A stretch of DNA of 23,223 nucleotides, from the NCBI GenBank assembly GCA_946887425.1, contig CAMPKW010000012.1, positions 1-23,223 on the forward strand, given 5' to 3'. A model generated the notes under the pieces. That model did no database searches. It had not been told where the DNA came from and worked only from the letters and a program-made list of their open reading frames with translations. Source of the DNA: an uncultured Candidatus Saccharibacteria bacterium (GTDB lineage: Bacteria; Patescibacteria; Saccharimonadia; Saccharimonadales; UBA6022). This document shows, piece after piece, positions 22,750 to 23,223 of this stretch (positions are counted from its first letter, which is position 1; the number at the start of each line of letters is the position of its first letter). A program made the position numbers and the translations under genes.

Positions 22750-23221
22750 GGATTCGACTCATCATCGCGTAGGTGACGGCAGCAGCTAGGGCGTCGGCGC
22801 AGTCATCTGGCTTTGGCACGTCGCGTAGCCCAAGCTGAATCCGCACCATTTCTTGCACCTGCTTTTTATCCGCCTTGCCGTAACCCGTCAGCGTTTGCTT
22901 TATCTGGAGCGGCGTATATTCAGCGATCGCCAGGCCGCCTTGGTGCCCAGCAAGCATCGCCACGCCGCGGGCATGCGATACGCTCATAGCCGTGGTGACA
23001 TTCTTAGCGAAGAAGAGTTTCTCGATCGACATTACCGTCGGTTTCGTTTCGGCAATAATGCCCGTCAGGCCGTCATAAATATCCGCCAGGCGAATTTCAA
23101 GTGGCGTATGCGCTGGTGTCGTAATCACCCCAGCAGTCACCATCTTGGTTTTTCCATTCACGTAGTCCACCACCCCAAAGCCAAGGATGCCAGTGCCCGG
23201 ATCGATACCAAGAATTCTCAT
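22745..23221 (-). CDS. ruvC: Holliday junction endonuclease RuvC
   Basis: The dimeric resolvase that cuts Holliday junctions held by RuvAB. The 158-residue RNase-H-fold protein is complete. Catalytic acids are visible as Asp7 (GIDPGTG), Glu67 (SIEKLFF), Asp140 and Asp143 (DDCADALAAA). TGYGKADKKQVQ (about 112-123) is the conserved DNA-contacting region. Length is slightly below the E. coli 173. The start lies 2 bases from the window end, so its promoter is not visible. It is separated from ruvA-ruvB by the DUF4190-type and penicillin-binding protein genes. Confidence 0.97.
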   Translation of the reverse strand: MRILGIDPGTGILGFGVVDYVNGKTKMVTAGVITTPAHTPLEIRLADIYDGLTGIIAETKPTVMSIEKLFFAKNVTTAMSVSHARGVAMLAGHQGGLAIAEYTPLQIKQTLTGYGKADKKQVQEMVRIQLGLRDVPKPDDCADALAAAVTYAMMSRIQ

Positions 23222-23223
23222 TC

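Noticed and set aside
1..23223. CRISPR array, tRNA, rRNA, transposase or prophage genes
   Set aside because: I read through for spaced direct repeats, cloverleaf-like and rRNA-like sequence and integrase or transposase motifs and found none.

Overview
The window looks like a chromosomal segment of a Patescibacteria (CPR) member, most probably Candidatus Saccharibacteria (TM7). This is inference from gene content, not from a marker-gene search. The signs are a type IV pilus assembly set of pilB-pilC-pilM-pilN-pilO with no secretin, small compact proteins, RNase Y, a very short TsaB, and -10 boxes placed almost directly on start codons. Base composition is near 50% G+C by eye, TGA is used as a stop, and coding density is very high. 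No gap between genes exceeds about 170 bases. I saw no tRNA, rRNA, CRISPR array, insertion sequence or prophage.

Left part (1-7616): a four-helix membrane protein; a minus-strand SDR oxidoreductase-chaB pair with strong Shine-Dalgarno sites; a plus-strand signal-anchored subtilase; a small very acidic protein; an RNase Y-Nudix pair; a type IV pilin-like gene; and the overlapping tRNA t6A genes tsaE-tsaB.

Middle (7698-13272): the pilus assembly genes, all on the plus strand and tightly packed. They run pilB (extension ATPase), pilC (platform protein), pilM (actin-like), pilN, pilO and a 93-residue membrane protein in the pilP position. pilM/pilN and pilN/pilO overlap. A PRC-barrel protein follows, with its own promoter.

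Right part (13881-23221): mostly recombination and repair on the minus strand, namely recX, recA, ruvB, a HIT-family protein, ruvA and, at the edge, ruvC. Between them lie two small membrane proteins, a second pilin-like gene, a PH-domain membrane protein, a class A penicillin-binding protein and a DUF4190-type membrane protein. RecA and RecX would act in strand exchange and its control. RuvABC would branch-migrate and cut the resulting Holliday junctions. The two orphan pilin-like proteins are candidate substrates of the pilus machine in the middle of the window.

The clearest unusual signal is regulatory. At least eight genes have a -10 hexamer ending exactly 6 or 7 bases before the ATG, usually preceded by TGn and without a ribosome binding site, which predicts leaderless mRNAs. 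A second class (SDR, chaB, the acidic protein, the DUF4190-type gene, recA, rny) has a leader with a purine-rich site. Two near-identically built perfect 16-bp hairpins act as bidirectional terminators. No clearly novel multi-gene system stands out. The best candidates for undescribed biology are the disulfide-rich subtilase, the pilP-position protein, the TsaB deletion form and the leaderless promoter class.
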